Shown here in pieces: positions 43,635 through 52,496 of a stretch of 64,000 bases of DNA. Location: contig CAWBYL010000009.1 in NCBI GenBank assembly GCA_963793025.1, positions 62,001 through 126,000 of the forward strand, in the 5' to 3' direction. A program made the translations under genes and the position numbers. Each line of letters begins with the position of its first letter. The first letter of the stretch is position 1. Origin of the DNA: CAWBYL01 sp963793025 (GTDB lineage Bacteria; Actinomycetota; Acidimicrobiia; Acidimicrobiales; Acidimicrobilacustridaceae). The notes under the pieces are model-generated. The model saw only the letters and a list, made by a program, of their open reading frames with translations, was not told the DNA's origin and ran no database searches.

Positions 43635-44651
43635 TCAACGCAGCAGGATGCTCACGACACCGAGGATGTAGATAGCGAGGATGCCGATCCCTTCGAAGCC
43701 GATGCCGCGCTTGCTTCGATGGATGAGGCCCGCAGCCAGCACCGCGGTCAGGATCACCGTCAGCGCGAGCAGGAAGACGGTGTCGGCGTCGAGGGCGTGG
43801 TACACGCTTCCAGGCCGGTACAAGACGTCGGCGACGGCGACGAACAGGATGTCGAAGGTGTTACCGCCCACGATGTCGCCCACCGCCAACGTCAACGCGC
43901 CGATCCGCACCGCCGCCACGGCGGTGACGAGCTCCGGGAGCGACGTCAGGACACTGGTGATGAGGCCCCCGACCACCGAACCGGACAACGGCGTGGATCG
44001 GACCAGGGAGATCCCGGACGCGGCGATGGCGAACCCGGCGAGCGCGATGACCGTTGCCATGGCGGCGAACTGACCCCACAGCTTGGTCAGTCGTACTTGC
44101 TCGACCTCCGGCTCGGGCTCGTCCCGCACCGTCTCGTCGGTCGGACGGGGCCGCCACATGGGCAGATCTCGCGTGGAGCGCACGAGCACCAATCCGTAGA
44201 CGTAACCGCTGACCAGCAGGATCGTGGCGGGATGGATCCCCACCGTCGTCGCCTCGGGCGAGCCGCCGGCGGCGAGCACGAGCCCGACGAGGGCGATGAG
44301 AACCATCGTCTGCAACACGTTCGGCAGCGAAGCCGCAGCGTGCTCGAGATTCGCCTTCCGGTACGTGAGATCGGCGATGGCGAGGAACGTCGTCTGGACG
44401 GCGATGCCGCCGACCGCGTTGGCCACTGCGAGGCTGGGCTCACCGGCCGCCGCCGCCAGCCCGGTGGTGATGATGCCGGGCAGGGAGGTGGTGGCGCCGA
44501 CGAGGAGCGCTCCCGCGAGCGCTTCCCCGATGCCAGTACGGTCGGCGAGGGAGTCAGCAACCCGGGCGAACGGCACACCGATGAGCAGCAGAGCGCCTCC
44601 AGCGAGCACCAGCAGGGCGATGCTGAGGCCGACGGAGAGCTCCGGGGTCAT
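43635..44651 (-). CDS. Sodium/calcium exchanger-family (CaCA) membrane protein, atypical first repeat
   Basis: This 338-residue protein has ten or so helices in two inverted repeats. The second alpha-repeat is canonical (GGLITSVLTSLPELVTAVAAVRIG...LAVGDIVGGNTFDILF) with the ion-binding Glu in SLPE. The first reads GALLVGATTSLPGIITTGLAAAAG...LAVANAVGGIAVQ, where the Glu is replaced by Gly and Asn/Ser positions differ. Known CaCA exchangers use a Glu from each repeat, so ion stoichiometry or function is likely changed. It follows a truncated CorA 19 bp downstream on the same strand. Confidence 0.8.
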   Translation of the reverse strand: MTPELSVGLSIALLVLAGGALLLIGVPFARVADSLADRTGIGEALAGALLVGATTSLPGIITTGLAAAAGEPSLAVANAVGGIAVQTTFLAIADLTYRKANLEHAAASLPNVLQTMVLIALVGLVLAAGGSPEATTVGIHPATILLVSGYVYGLVLVRSTRDLPMWRPRPTDETVRDEPEPEVEQVRLTKLWGQFAAMATVIALAGFAIAASGISLVRSTPLSGSVVGGLITSVLTSLPELVTAVAAVRIGALTLAVGDIVGGNTFDILFVAVADVLYRPGSVYHALDADTVFLLALTVILTAVLAAGLIHRSKRGIGFEGIGILAIYILGVVSILLR

Positions 44652-44670
44652 CGGTGAGCTCGCCTCACCG

Positions 44671-45084
44671 TCAGAGCCATTTCACGCGTCGAGACCAGAG
44701 TCCCAACATGCGCCGCCGGGCCTCGCCGACGACGCCTTGGAGCGGACCATGGGCGACGGTGAGCACGAATCCGTCACCGACGGCGACGAAGAGCTCGTCG
44801 TAGACGACCGACCCCCGAACATCCAGACGGGCGGGACGGAACACGGCGACCAGCGTCTCGCCGTAGCGTTCGACCTTCGGCCGTTGGCCTGCCTCCACCG
44901 CGTCTTCGATGGCGAGCTCGTGCCGCTCGATCAGCCCGGCGAGCCGATCGAAGTCGTCGGTGACGGGATCGGTGAGGTCGATCCACGCGAACGAGTCCGA
45001 GCCGCCTGCGCCACCAGCCGCCAGGTCGACCGACAGATCAACGGAGCCGCCGGTCTTCTGGAAGATCGAACTCGACGTGATCAC
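44671..45084 (-). pseudogene. CorA-like magnesium transporter N-terminal fragment
   Basis: These 137 residues match the cytoplasmic N-terminal domain of CorA: FAWIDLTDPVTDDFDRLAGLIERHELAIEDAVEAGQRPKVERYGETLVAVFRPARLD...VGDGFVLTVAHG. The protein stops at RRVKWL, before the long stalk helix and the GMN membrane segments. No such sequence follows in any frame before the exchanger gene. It is therefore either a truncated pseudogene or a stand-alone soluble regulatory domain. Confidence 0.65.
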
Positions 45085-45378
45085 CCTTGTTCACCCCCGG
45101 CCATCGGCACCTCGGATCGACCTCGACTCGAGCAGTGGTGCACCCCCCCGTCTGTGAGCGGCGCTCGGCGCTCCTGGGCTCGTACCCGGGCAGGACGGGT
45201 CCTAAACCTCAGGACCCTGGCGACCATCCGAGCCCGACGTCCGGGTCGGGGCGCGGGGCCGGTGGGGTAGGAGGATCTGGGGAGGATCAACGGAGAGCGC
45301 GATGCCAACCCGTCACGTGCAACGAACTCGGCGGCGGCCGTCGTCCCCGGTCATGTCCGGCCCGCCGTTCGGATCCCC

Positions 45379-45914
45379 GTGAACATCCTCGAACGCAACG
45401 TCCGACTGTTCGATCGGTTCCAGCAGCGCCATGCCCCGCTGGCGTTCGCCATCGCCGTCGTCCAGAAGTTCGGCAACGACCGGGCCGGCTGACCGCCGAG
45501 CCGCTGGGCTGGCGAGATGTGCTCCTCGGCGCGGTCCTCGCCACCGTGTTCTGGATGGGACTGCAGCTGCTGGGTACCTGGTACGTGACGAGAGTCCTTC
45601 GCAACGCCAGCGACACCTACGGGTTCTTCGCCATCGTCATCGCCCTCCTGTCGTGGATGTACATGGCGGCGCAGCTCACGCTGTTGGCGGCCGAGATCAA
45701 CGTGGTGCGCAAGTACCGACTCTGGCCCCGCTCGATGACCCAGCCGCCCCTGATCGAGGGGGACCGGCGCACGTTCGAGCGGCTGGCCCGGATGGAGGTG
45801 CGGCGGCCCGAGTACGGAGTGAGCGTCGAGCTCAACGCGAAGGCCGACGAGGATCCTCTCGAGTCCGAAGCTGGGCCTCCGCAACCGGAATCGGCGGCCT
45901 CGTCGAACCACTGA
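45379..45914 (+). pseudogene. YihY/BrkB-family membrane protein remnant with internal deletion
   Basis: A short frame from GTG 45379 encodes an N-terminus NILERNVRLFDRFQQRHAPLAFAIAVVQKFGNDRAG, then stops at 45481-45483. The C-terminal part resumes in another frame at about 45484 (LTAEPLGWRDVLLGAVLATVFWMGLQLLGTWYVTRVL ... ALLSWMYMAAQLTLLAAEINVV) and ends at 45914. A complete family member has roughly 200 more residues between these ends. The gene has therefore lost its middle and is not functional as a whole. The 294 bp upstream, towards the CorA fragment, show no certain gene. Confidence 0.72.
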
Positions 45915-46106
45915 CGGCTGTCGGGGGTGGAGCGCCACGGAGGCTCTCGGTCGGGTCTGGCGAGCGCTCCGGCGGGTAGGCGACCCGCATGGGCACCTCG
46001 CGCGAATGGCTGACCACGAACGCCGCCGGCGACGGTCCGCCGCCGAATCGGCGGGCGGCGGCCCGGGCTGATCCGCGAGGCGAGCCGGGAAGGGGGCCAA
46101 GTCCTC

Positions 46107-47075
46107 ATGGCGGCTGAACGAAAGGGCGTCGTCATCGCCGCCATGGCGGCGAACCTCGTGATCGCCGCAGCGAAGCTGGTGGGAGGGCTGCTGAGCGGGT
46201 CCGTGGCGATGTTGGCGGAGGCCGCCCACTCGGTCGGCGACACCGTGAACGAGGTGTTCCTCTTCGTCTCGCTCGGCCTGGGGGCGAAGAAGGCCGATGA
46301 GCAGCACCCCTTCGGCTACGGGAAGGAGCGGTTCTTCTGGGCCTTCCTGGCGGCCGTCTTCATCTTCGTGGCCGGGGCGGTCTTCTCCTTCATCGAAGGC
46401 TTCCGAGCCCTCGTCTCGCCGTCGGAGGAGACCGACTACCTGGTCGCCTACGTCGTCCTCGGGGTCGCGTTCATCGCCGAATCGATCTCCCTCGTGAAGG
46501 CCGTGAGGCAGGTTCGAGAGGAAGCCCACGCCGCCGGCCGGACCATGCGTGCCCACCTCGAGCTCTCCAAGGATCCGACTGTCAAGGTCGTGGTGTTCGA
46601 GGACACGACCGCGGTGGTGGGTGTGCTCGTCGCAGCAACGGCCATCGGCGTCCATCAGGCCACGGGCGACGGTCGGTGGGACGCCCTGGGTTCGATCGTG
46701 ATCGGCGGACTCCTCACGTTCGTGGCCTTCCGAATCGGTCGCGATGCCAAGGATCTACTCATCGGCTCGGCCGCCCTCCCCACCGAACAGGCCGCCATCC
46801 GAACCGCCATCGAGGCCCACGACGAGGTCGACCGGGTACTCGAACTCCTGACCATGGCCGTGGGCCCCCAGGACCTGTTGGTGGCCGTACGGGCGAACTT
46901 CCGGTCAGACGTCTCCTCCGAGCAACTCGAGTCGGCTGCGTCACAGATCGAGGTCGACGTGCGTGAGGCGGTGCCTCATGTCGCCCACTTCTTCCTGGAT
47001 CCCACCACGGAGCTGGACTGCGCACGCACCCATGTCCCTCTGAGCGGTGACCACCCGCCGGAGGAGGCGGGATAG
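46107..47075 (+). CDS. Cation diffusion facilitator (CDF) transporter
   Basis: This 322-residue protein has six membrane helices. Helix 2 has AMLAEAAHSVGDTVNEVF with the His-x3-Asp metal site. Helix 5 has VVVFEDTTAVVGVLVAATAIG, an atypical metal site with Glu-Asp in place of the usual HxxxD. A soluble ferredoxin-like C-terminal domain follows (ALPTEQAAIRTAIEAHDEV). CDF transporters move Zn, Mn, Co or Fe out against protons; the altered second site makes the metal uncertain. ATG 46107 is chosen. Confidence 0.88.
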   Translation: MAAERKGVVIAAMAANLVIAAAKLVGGLLSGSVAMLAEAAHSVGDTVNEVFLFVSLGLGAKKADEQHPFGYGKERFFWAFLAAVFIFVAGAVFSFIEGFRALVSPSEETDYLVAYVVLGVAFIAESISLVKAVRQVREEAHAAGRTMRAHLELSKDPTVKVVVFEDTTAVVGVLVAATAIGVHQATGDGRWDALGSIVIGGLLTFVAFRIGRDAKDLLIGSAALPTEQAAIRTAIEAHDEVDRVLELLTMAVGPQDLLVAVRANFRSDVSSEQLESAASQIEVDVREAVPHVAHFFLDPTTELDCARTHVPLSGDHPPEEAG

Positions 47076-47255
47076 ACGTCCGTCGCCTCGTCGCGGGTGG
47101 AGCCAGAACGGCGGTGACGCGGGTGTCTCCCGCCCCGCCCGGGCGGTCCCACAGGGCCCTATCCGGGATTCTCGGAATCGATTCTGGAGGGGTACTGCAC
47201 CCAGCCTTGGCGGGTAGGACCAGGTCAGATGGAACCGTCGTGAGAGGGGGCTCAC

Positions 47256-50201
47256 ATGTCGGACGTCACCGAGAAGCGCGTGACCACCAAGATCCCGGCC
47301 CGACTCGATCGGCTTCCGTGGTCGCACTGGCACTGGTACATCGTGGCCGCGCTGGGCACCGTGTGGATCCTCGACGGGCTCGAGGTCACCATGAAGGGCA
47401 CGGTCGGACCGACGCTCCGGGACCAGCTCGGGATGACGAGCGGACAGGTCGGGATCGCGGCCTCGCTCTACATCGCCGGAGCGATCAGTGGCGCCCTGTT
47501 CTGGGGTTACCTGACCGATCGAGTCGGTCGCAAGCGTCTGTTCCTGGTCACGCTCGCCGTCTACATGGTCGGTGTCGTGCTCACGACGTTGTCATGGGGC
47601 TTCTGGTCCTTCGTCGTGTTCCGGGTGATCACCGGCTTCGGGATCGGCGGCGAGTACGCCGCCATCAACTCGGCCATCGACGAGCTCATCCCGGCCCGAG
47701 CCCGGGGATGGGTCGATCTGGCGGTCAACGGCAGCTATTGGCTCGGTGCCGCCATCGCCGCGGCCCTCGGCCTGCTGTACCTCCATCTCCTGCCACCGGA
47801 CTACGGGTGGCGAGCCGGTTTCGCGACCGGGGCGGTCCTCGGGGTGGGCATCCTCCTCCTGCGGCGGTCCGTGCCGGAGAGTCCACGGTGGTTGATGACC
47901 CACGGCAAGGAGGATGAGGCGGAACGAATCACCTCCGAGATCGAAGAACAGGTCACCTCCGACGACGGAGTGGGCCCGCTCTCGGAACCAGGCGAGGACA
48001 AGGAGATCGAGCTCCGTGAGCGTCGTTCCATCGGTTTCGTGGAGCTCGCCCGCACGTTGTTCGTCGTCTACCCGAAGCGGTCGACGGTGGGGTTCTCCCT
48101 CATGGCCACTCAGGCCTTCATCTACAACGCGATCTTCTTCACCTACGGACTGATCCTCACGACCTTCTACGGAGTCTCGACCGAGAACGTGGGCTATTTC
48201 ATGTTGCCGTTCGCGGCCGGGAACTTCTTGGGACCTCTGCTGTTGGGCCGTTTCTTCGACACGATCGGGCGACGGACAATGATCACCTTCACCTACAGCC
48301 TCGCCGGGGTGCTCACCATTGCCCTCGGCTACGCGTTCACGCAGAGCTGGCTCGGCGTCGTGGGGATGACAATCGGCTGGGTGGTGGTCTTCTTCTTCGC
48401 TTCCGCCGGGTCGAGCGCGGGGTATCTCACGGTCAGCGAGACCTTCCCACTCGAGATCCGGGCGATGGCGATCGCGTTCTTCTACGCCATCGCCACCGCG
48501 GCCGGCGGAATCGTCGGACCGTGGCTGTTCGGAACGCTGATCGGCGACGGCAACTCGCGGGACGCGGTCTTCCTCGGCTACGCCGTCGGCGGAGGACTGA
48601 TGCTCATCGGTGCGGTGACCGAGGTGATCTGGGGGGTCGCCGCCGAGCAGCGAGGCCTGGAGGACATCGCCATGCCCTTGTCGGCGTCGGAGGATTCGGA
48701 GGAACCGAACGAGGTGGACGAGACGGGGCCACTCGGCATCGACCCGACCGACGCCGAGACGATCCGTCAGTTCCAGGAGCGGAGTGGCCTGCGGGCCGAT
48801 GGTGTCATCGGAGCGTCGACCCGTGGAGCGATGAAGGCCGAACGGGTTGCGTCCGGGCCGGAGTCCGAGGGTCCGACGGACCGCGAAGAGGACCTGCCCG
48901 ACGTGGCGGTCGAGGAGGAGGTCCGGGCGTTCCAGCTCGCCGTCGGACTCCACGCCGACGGTCGGGTCGGTGCCGAGACGCGAGGCGCGCTCGCCTTCGC
49001 CCGATCGGTTCCGGACATCGACCCGACCGACGACACGAGCGTGCGGCGGTTCCAGCGCGAGCACGACCTGCGCCCCGACGGCCGGCTCGGACCGCTCACG
49101 CGGGCGGCGTTGCGGGTGGAGAGTAGGTCGTCGAGCGGGGAAGACGACACGCCGGTGCCGTGGAGGGAGCCCGATCCGGCGAACCCAGACGAGGTGAAGG
49201 ACTTTCAGCGGTCCGTCGGGCTGGAGCCCGACGGCGACATCGGGCCCGAGACCCGCGGCGCCCTGACCGCGGCTCGGCATCGGCGAGACCGCTGTGCCGG
49301 GCTGGACGTGGTCGACGAGGACGCCGTCCGACGCTTCCAGGAGGCGATCGGGATCCATGCCGACGGTGTGGTGGGTCCGGTGACGAGAGAGGCCATGCGG
49401 GCGGTGCGTGACCAGGGCGGTCGCCCCGGTCCCACCGAGAGGACGTCACACGTCGATGTCTGCGACGAGGACTCCGTCCGCGCCTTCCAGGAGCGCCACG
49501 GCCTCGATGTCGACGGGACCGTTGGCGAGGAGACCCGCCAGGCCCTGCGCTACGAGGCCGAGCACCTTCTCGGGATCGACCCGGCCGACCCCGCGACCAT
49601 CGCGCTCTTCCAGGCGGAGCACGGGCTGCGCGCCGATGGTGTCGTCGGCTCCGAGACGCAGGGCGCGATCCGGGCCGAACGGGAGCGCATCGAGGCCCAC
49701 GAGGACGGGGAACGCGAGGAGCGGTACGGGCGCTTCGCGGACGGCCGAGATGACGAGGTGGTGCTCGACCCGGCCGAGCGCGAGTCGATCGAGCAGTTCC
49801 AACGACGGTACGGCCTGGAACCGGACGGCGTGATCGGCCCCATGACCCAGGTGGCGTTGCACACGGTCGGTGAACACAGTCCGCAGGCCGGGCCCCGGCC
49901 AGAACATCACCACCCGTATCGGCGCCGAGCCATGTCGTCCGGACTCTTCTCGTCGGCGGCGTTCCCAGCGATGGATGACGTGTTGGACGAGGAGATCGAC
50001 GCCGTCGTCGACGCTGTCCGCAGTGGTGGCTCGGCCACCCGGTCGGAGATCGCGCGGCGCGTCAGCTCGAACCGGTGGGGACCGGGCCGACTGCACCTGG
50101 CGCTGCGAGGCGCCGTCGAGGACGGTCGCCTCCGTCGCACCGGTCGGCACTACGAGTCGTCAGCGGTGGAGACCGTCGGCGCGGGAAGCGGGCGTTCCTG
50201 A
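47256..50201 (+). CDS. MFS transporter fused to eight peptidoglycan-binding-like repeats and a winged-helix-like tail
   Basis: This 981-residue protein has residues ~1-460 as a complete 12-helix MFS transporter of the sugar/aromatic-acid type (WILDGLEVTMKGTVGPTL; YLTDRVGRKRLF; RVITGFGIGGEYAAINSAIDELIP; RRSVPESPRWLM; GRFFDTIGRRTM). From ~490 to ~870 follow eight repeats of ~35-60 residues, each with the PG_binding_1 core [D/E]xxx[V/I]xxFQxxxGLxxDGxxGxxTxxAL: starts near residues 495, 548, 588, 645, 688, 738, 770 and 838. A final ~90 residues (SATRSEIARRVSSNRWGPGRL) look like a winged helix. No stop or frame break separates the parts. With even helix count the repeats would face the cytoplasm, where no peptidoglycan is present, so they may bind something else or the topology differs. 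Confidence 0.88.
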   Translation: MSDVTEKRVTTKIPARLDRLPWSHWHWYIVAALGTVWILDGLEVTMKGTVGPTLRDQLGMTSGQVGIAASLYIAGAISGALFWGYLTDRVGRKRLFLVTLAVYMVGVVLTTLSWGFWSFVVFRVITGFGIGGEYAAINSAIDELIPARARGWVDLAVNGSYWLGAAIAAALGLLYLHLLPPDYGWRAGFATGAVLGVGILLLRRSVPESPRWLMTHGKEDEAERITSEIEEQVTSDDGVGPLSEPGEDKEIELRERRSIGFVELARTLFVVYPKRSTVGFSLMATQAFIYNAIFFTYGLILTTFYGVSTENVGYFMLPFAAGNFLGPLLLGRFFDTIGRRTMITFTYSLAGVLTIALGYAFTQSWLGVVGMTIGWVVVFFFASAGSSAGYLTVSETFPLEIRAMAIAFFYAIATAAGGIVGPWLFGTLIGDGNSRDAVFLGYAVGGGLMLIGAVTEVIWGVAAEQRGLEDIAMPLSASEDSEEPNEVDETGPLGIDPTDAETIRQFQERSGLRADGVIGASTRGAMKAERVASGPESEGPTDREEDLPDVAVEEEVRAFQLAVGLHADGRVGAETRGALAFARSVPDIDPTDDTSVRRFQREHDLRPDGRLGPLTRAALRVESRSSSGEDDTPVPWREPDPANPDEVKDFQRSVGLEPDGDIGPETRGALTAARHRRDRCAGLDVVDEDAVRRFQEAIGIHADGVVGPVTREAMRAVRDQGGRPGPTERTSHVDVCDEDSVRAFQERHGLDVDGTVGEETRQALRYEAEHLLGIDPADPATIALFQAEHGLRADGVVGSETQGAIRAERERIEAHEDGEREERYGRFADGRDDEVVLDPAERESIEQFQRRYGLEPDGVIGPMTQVALHTVGEHSPQAGPRPEHHHPYRRRAMSSGLFSSAAFPAMDDVLDEEIDAVVDAVRSGGSATRSEIARRVSSNRWGPGRLHLALRGAVEDGRLRRTGRHYESSAVETVGAGSGRS

Positions 50202-50290
50202 AAGTCCGGGATGCCTGCTCTGCCGGCGGATCCGGCCAGGATCCGCCGACCACCAGGCGCCCGACCACCAGACCAACCCGGCGGCGACCG

Positions 50291-51181
50291 TCAGGACGAG
50301 GTCGGTCCAGCATCGACCGCGTTGCTGCGCAAGCCGCCGGGTTCATCGCGCCGGATCTCGATCCAACCCTCGTTGACCCGGCTCTGGTAGACGGGCTGGG
50401 GGATGGAAGCCGGCCCCTTCCGGACCGTCCCGTCCTCGAGGTCGAAGCGGCTGGCGTGCCACGGGCATTCGATGCAGCCCGCGGCCACGCGGCCGTCGCT
50501 CAACGGCCCACCGCGATGGGTGCAGCGGTCCTCCATGACGAAGAGGTGGCCGTCGTGGTGTCCGATCACCAGCGAGAGCCCGTCCAGTCGCTGGTGGCGC
50601 AGGGCGTCGGCGTCGACCTCGTCGAGCGGTACGAGGCGGCGCCACTCCTCGGGGCCGGATTGGAACGAGGTGGTGTTGACGCCGACGCCACGGGCGTAGA
50701 CGAGGTGTCCGCCCAGGTAGCCCGCCGCCCCGAGAGAGGCCAGCCCTGCGGTGCTCAGGGCGACGCCGAGCGCACGCCGTCCCGAGCGCCGGGCGATCCA
50801 CGATGCGGCGAAGGCGGTGGCGGCCATGTCGTTGGCCAGGGCGTGGGCTGTTCCGACTCGACGTTCGGCTCCTGACGTGTCCAACCAGTCGGCCGTGCCG
50901 GTGAGCGCCGTCGGCACCACCGCCAGGACGCCGACACCGATGAGACGCCGGGCCGCGAGCGCCGATCCGGTCATGTCGAGCACCGCGGCGCTGGTGAAGC
51001 ACCCGATCGGAAGCGAGACGACCATGGGGTGCACGCTGTGGCCCAACCAGCGCCCGGTCAGAGCGTCGTTGACAGCTCGTCGTGACAGCAAGGGCCGAGC
51101 CGCGGCGGCCAGCTGGTCGGCGATCCGTTCGAGCAACGTGGACGATTCCAGGCGGGATACCAGGTGGTGGATCCGTTGCAT
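50291..51181 (-). CDS. DUF2231 membrane domain fused to Rieske 2Fe-2S domain
   Basis: This 296-residue protein has a DUF2231-like N-terminal part with HPMVVSLPIGCFTSAAVLDM and three or four further helices up to ~175. The C-terminal domain (about 180-285) is Rieske-type: CTHRGGPLSDG and CPWHASRFDLEDG bind a 2Fe-2S cluster by two Cys and two His. Similar fusions occur in actinobacteria and are thought to be electron carriers; the partner is unknown. It is convergent with the fusion transporter and divergent from the alcohol dehydrogenase gene. Confidence 0.85.
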   Translation of the reverse strand: MQRIHHLVSRLESSTLLERIADQLAAAARPLLSRRAVNDALTGRWLGHSVHPMVVSLPIGCFTSAAVLDMTGSALAARRLIGVGVLAVVPTALTGTADWLDTSGAERRVGTAHALANDMAATAFAASWIARRSGRRALGVALSTAGLASLGAAGYLGGHLVYARGVGVNTTSFQSGPEEWRRLVPLDEVDADALRHQRLDGLSLVIGHHDGHLFVMEDRCTHRGGPLSDGRVAAGCIECPWHASRFDLEDGTVRKGPASIPQPVYQSRVNEGWIEIRRDEPGGLRSNAVDAGPTSS

Positions 51182-51335
51182 CGACTGCGCCTCCGAGGTC
51201 GGGAGTCCGGTTCACGGGCCTCCTACCCGAAAGATGTCTAGCTGGTGTCCCGGTGGGTACATCGCGTGTCACCTCGTCGGATGCTCGAACCGCCGGGCCC
51301 CGACCGATGAGCACACTCTCCGGGAGCGTCTTTCC

Positions 51336-52475
51336 ATGAAAGCTGTCGTCTATCGCGGCTCGCGCAACGTCCAGGTCGAGGAGGTCCCCGACTCTGAGAT
51401 CGAGACACCGCTCGACGCGGTGATCCGCATCACCACGACCAACATCTGCGGCTCGGACCTGCACATGTACGAGGGTCGGACCGACGTCGAGGAGGGGAAG
51501 ATCTTCGGGCACGAGAACATGGGGATCGTCGAGGCGGTCGGCGCCGGTGTCGAGCGCGTCAAGGTCGGTGACCGCGTCTCGGTGCCGTTCAACGTGGCGT
51601 GCGGCACCTGCCGACACTGCAACCAGGGTTGGACCTCGTTCTGCCAGCGGGCCAACCCCGACGACCAGATGAACGGCGCGGCCTACGGCTACGCCATGAT
51701 GGGTCCCTACGCCGGAGGTCAGGCCGAGTACCTGCGGGTGCCGTGGGCGGACTTCAACCTGCTGGTGCTGCCTCCCGGGACAGAGCACGAGCAGGACTTC
51801 ACCATGCTCAGCGACATCTTCCCGACCGGGTACCACGGTTGTGAGATGGCCGGAGTGGGGCCGGGGGACACGGTCGCCGTGTTCGGCGCCGGGCCCGTGG
51901 GCCTGCTGGCGGCCCACAGCGCGTTCATCCGCGGCGCCGCTCGGGTCTTCGTCGTCGACAAGGAGTCCGATCGTCTGAAGCTGGCCGAGTCGATCGGGGC
52001 GGAGCCCATCGACTTCAGCAGGGGCGACCCGGTCGACCAGATCACCGAGGCCAACGGTGGCTGGGTCGATCGCGGTGTCGAGGCCGTCGGCTACCAGGCC
52101 CATGACCACAGCGGGGAGGAGCACCCGGAGATGGTGCTCGACAACCTCGTCCGGGCGGTCAAGTTCACGGGCGGCATCGGGGTGATCGGGGTGTACGTCC
52201 CTTCTGATCCGGGGGCGCCGAACGACCTGGCGAAAGAGGGTCGCATCGGCTTCGACTACGGAACCATGTTCACCCGGGGTCACCAGGTCGGCCACGGTCA
52301 GGCTCCGGTCAAGCGCTACAACCGGCAGCTCCGCGATCTCATCGTGGCCGGACGGGCCAACCCGGCGTTCATCGTCTCCCACGTCGAGCCGTTGATCGCC
52401 GCGCCCGAGAACTACGAGCACTTCGACAAGCGTGAGCAGGGCTACACGAAGGTCATCCTCCAGCCCGCCGCCTGA
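51336..52475 (+). CDS. Zinc-dependent alcohol dehydrogenase, formaldehyde-dehydrogenase-like
   Basis: This 379-residue medium-chain dehydrogenase has the catalytic zinc ligands Cys in NICGSDLHMYEG and His-Glu in FGHENMG. The structural zinc cysteines are in CGTCRHCNQGWTSFC. The Rossmann site VAVFGAGPVGLLAA is followed by DKESDR, so NAD is the likely cofactor. GGQAEYLRVPWADFNLL and the HVEPL region resemble glutathione-independent formaldehyde dehydrogenases. The ATG at 51336 is chosen because the longer frame is divergent-promoter and shadow sequence. It is 21 bp before the F420-type gene and forms an operon with it. Confidence 0.87.
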   Translation: MKAVVYRGSRNVQVEEVPDSEIETPLDAVIRITTTNICGSDLHMYEGRTDVEEGKIFGHENMGIVEAVGAGVERVKVGDRVSVPFNVACGTCRHCNQGWTSFCQRANPDDQMNGAAYGYAMMGPYAGGQAEYLRVPWADFNLLVLPPGTEHEQDFTMLSDIFPTGYHGCEMAGVGPGDTVAVFGAGPVGLLAAHSAFIRGAARVFVVDKESDRLKLAESIGAEPIDFSRGDPVDQITEANGGWVDRGVEAVGYQAHDHSGEEHPEMVLDNLVRAVKFTGGIGVIGVYVPSDPGAPNDLAKEGRIGFDYGTMFTRGHQVGHGQAPVKRYNRQLRDLIVAGRANPAFIVSHVEPLIAAPENYEHFDKREQGYTKVILQPAA

Positions 52476-52496
52476 ATCCCACCCAAAGGGGCACCC

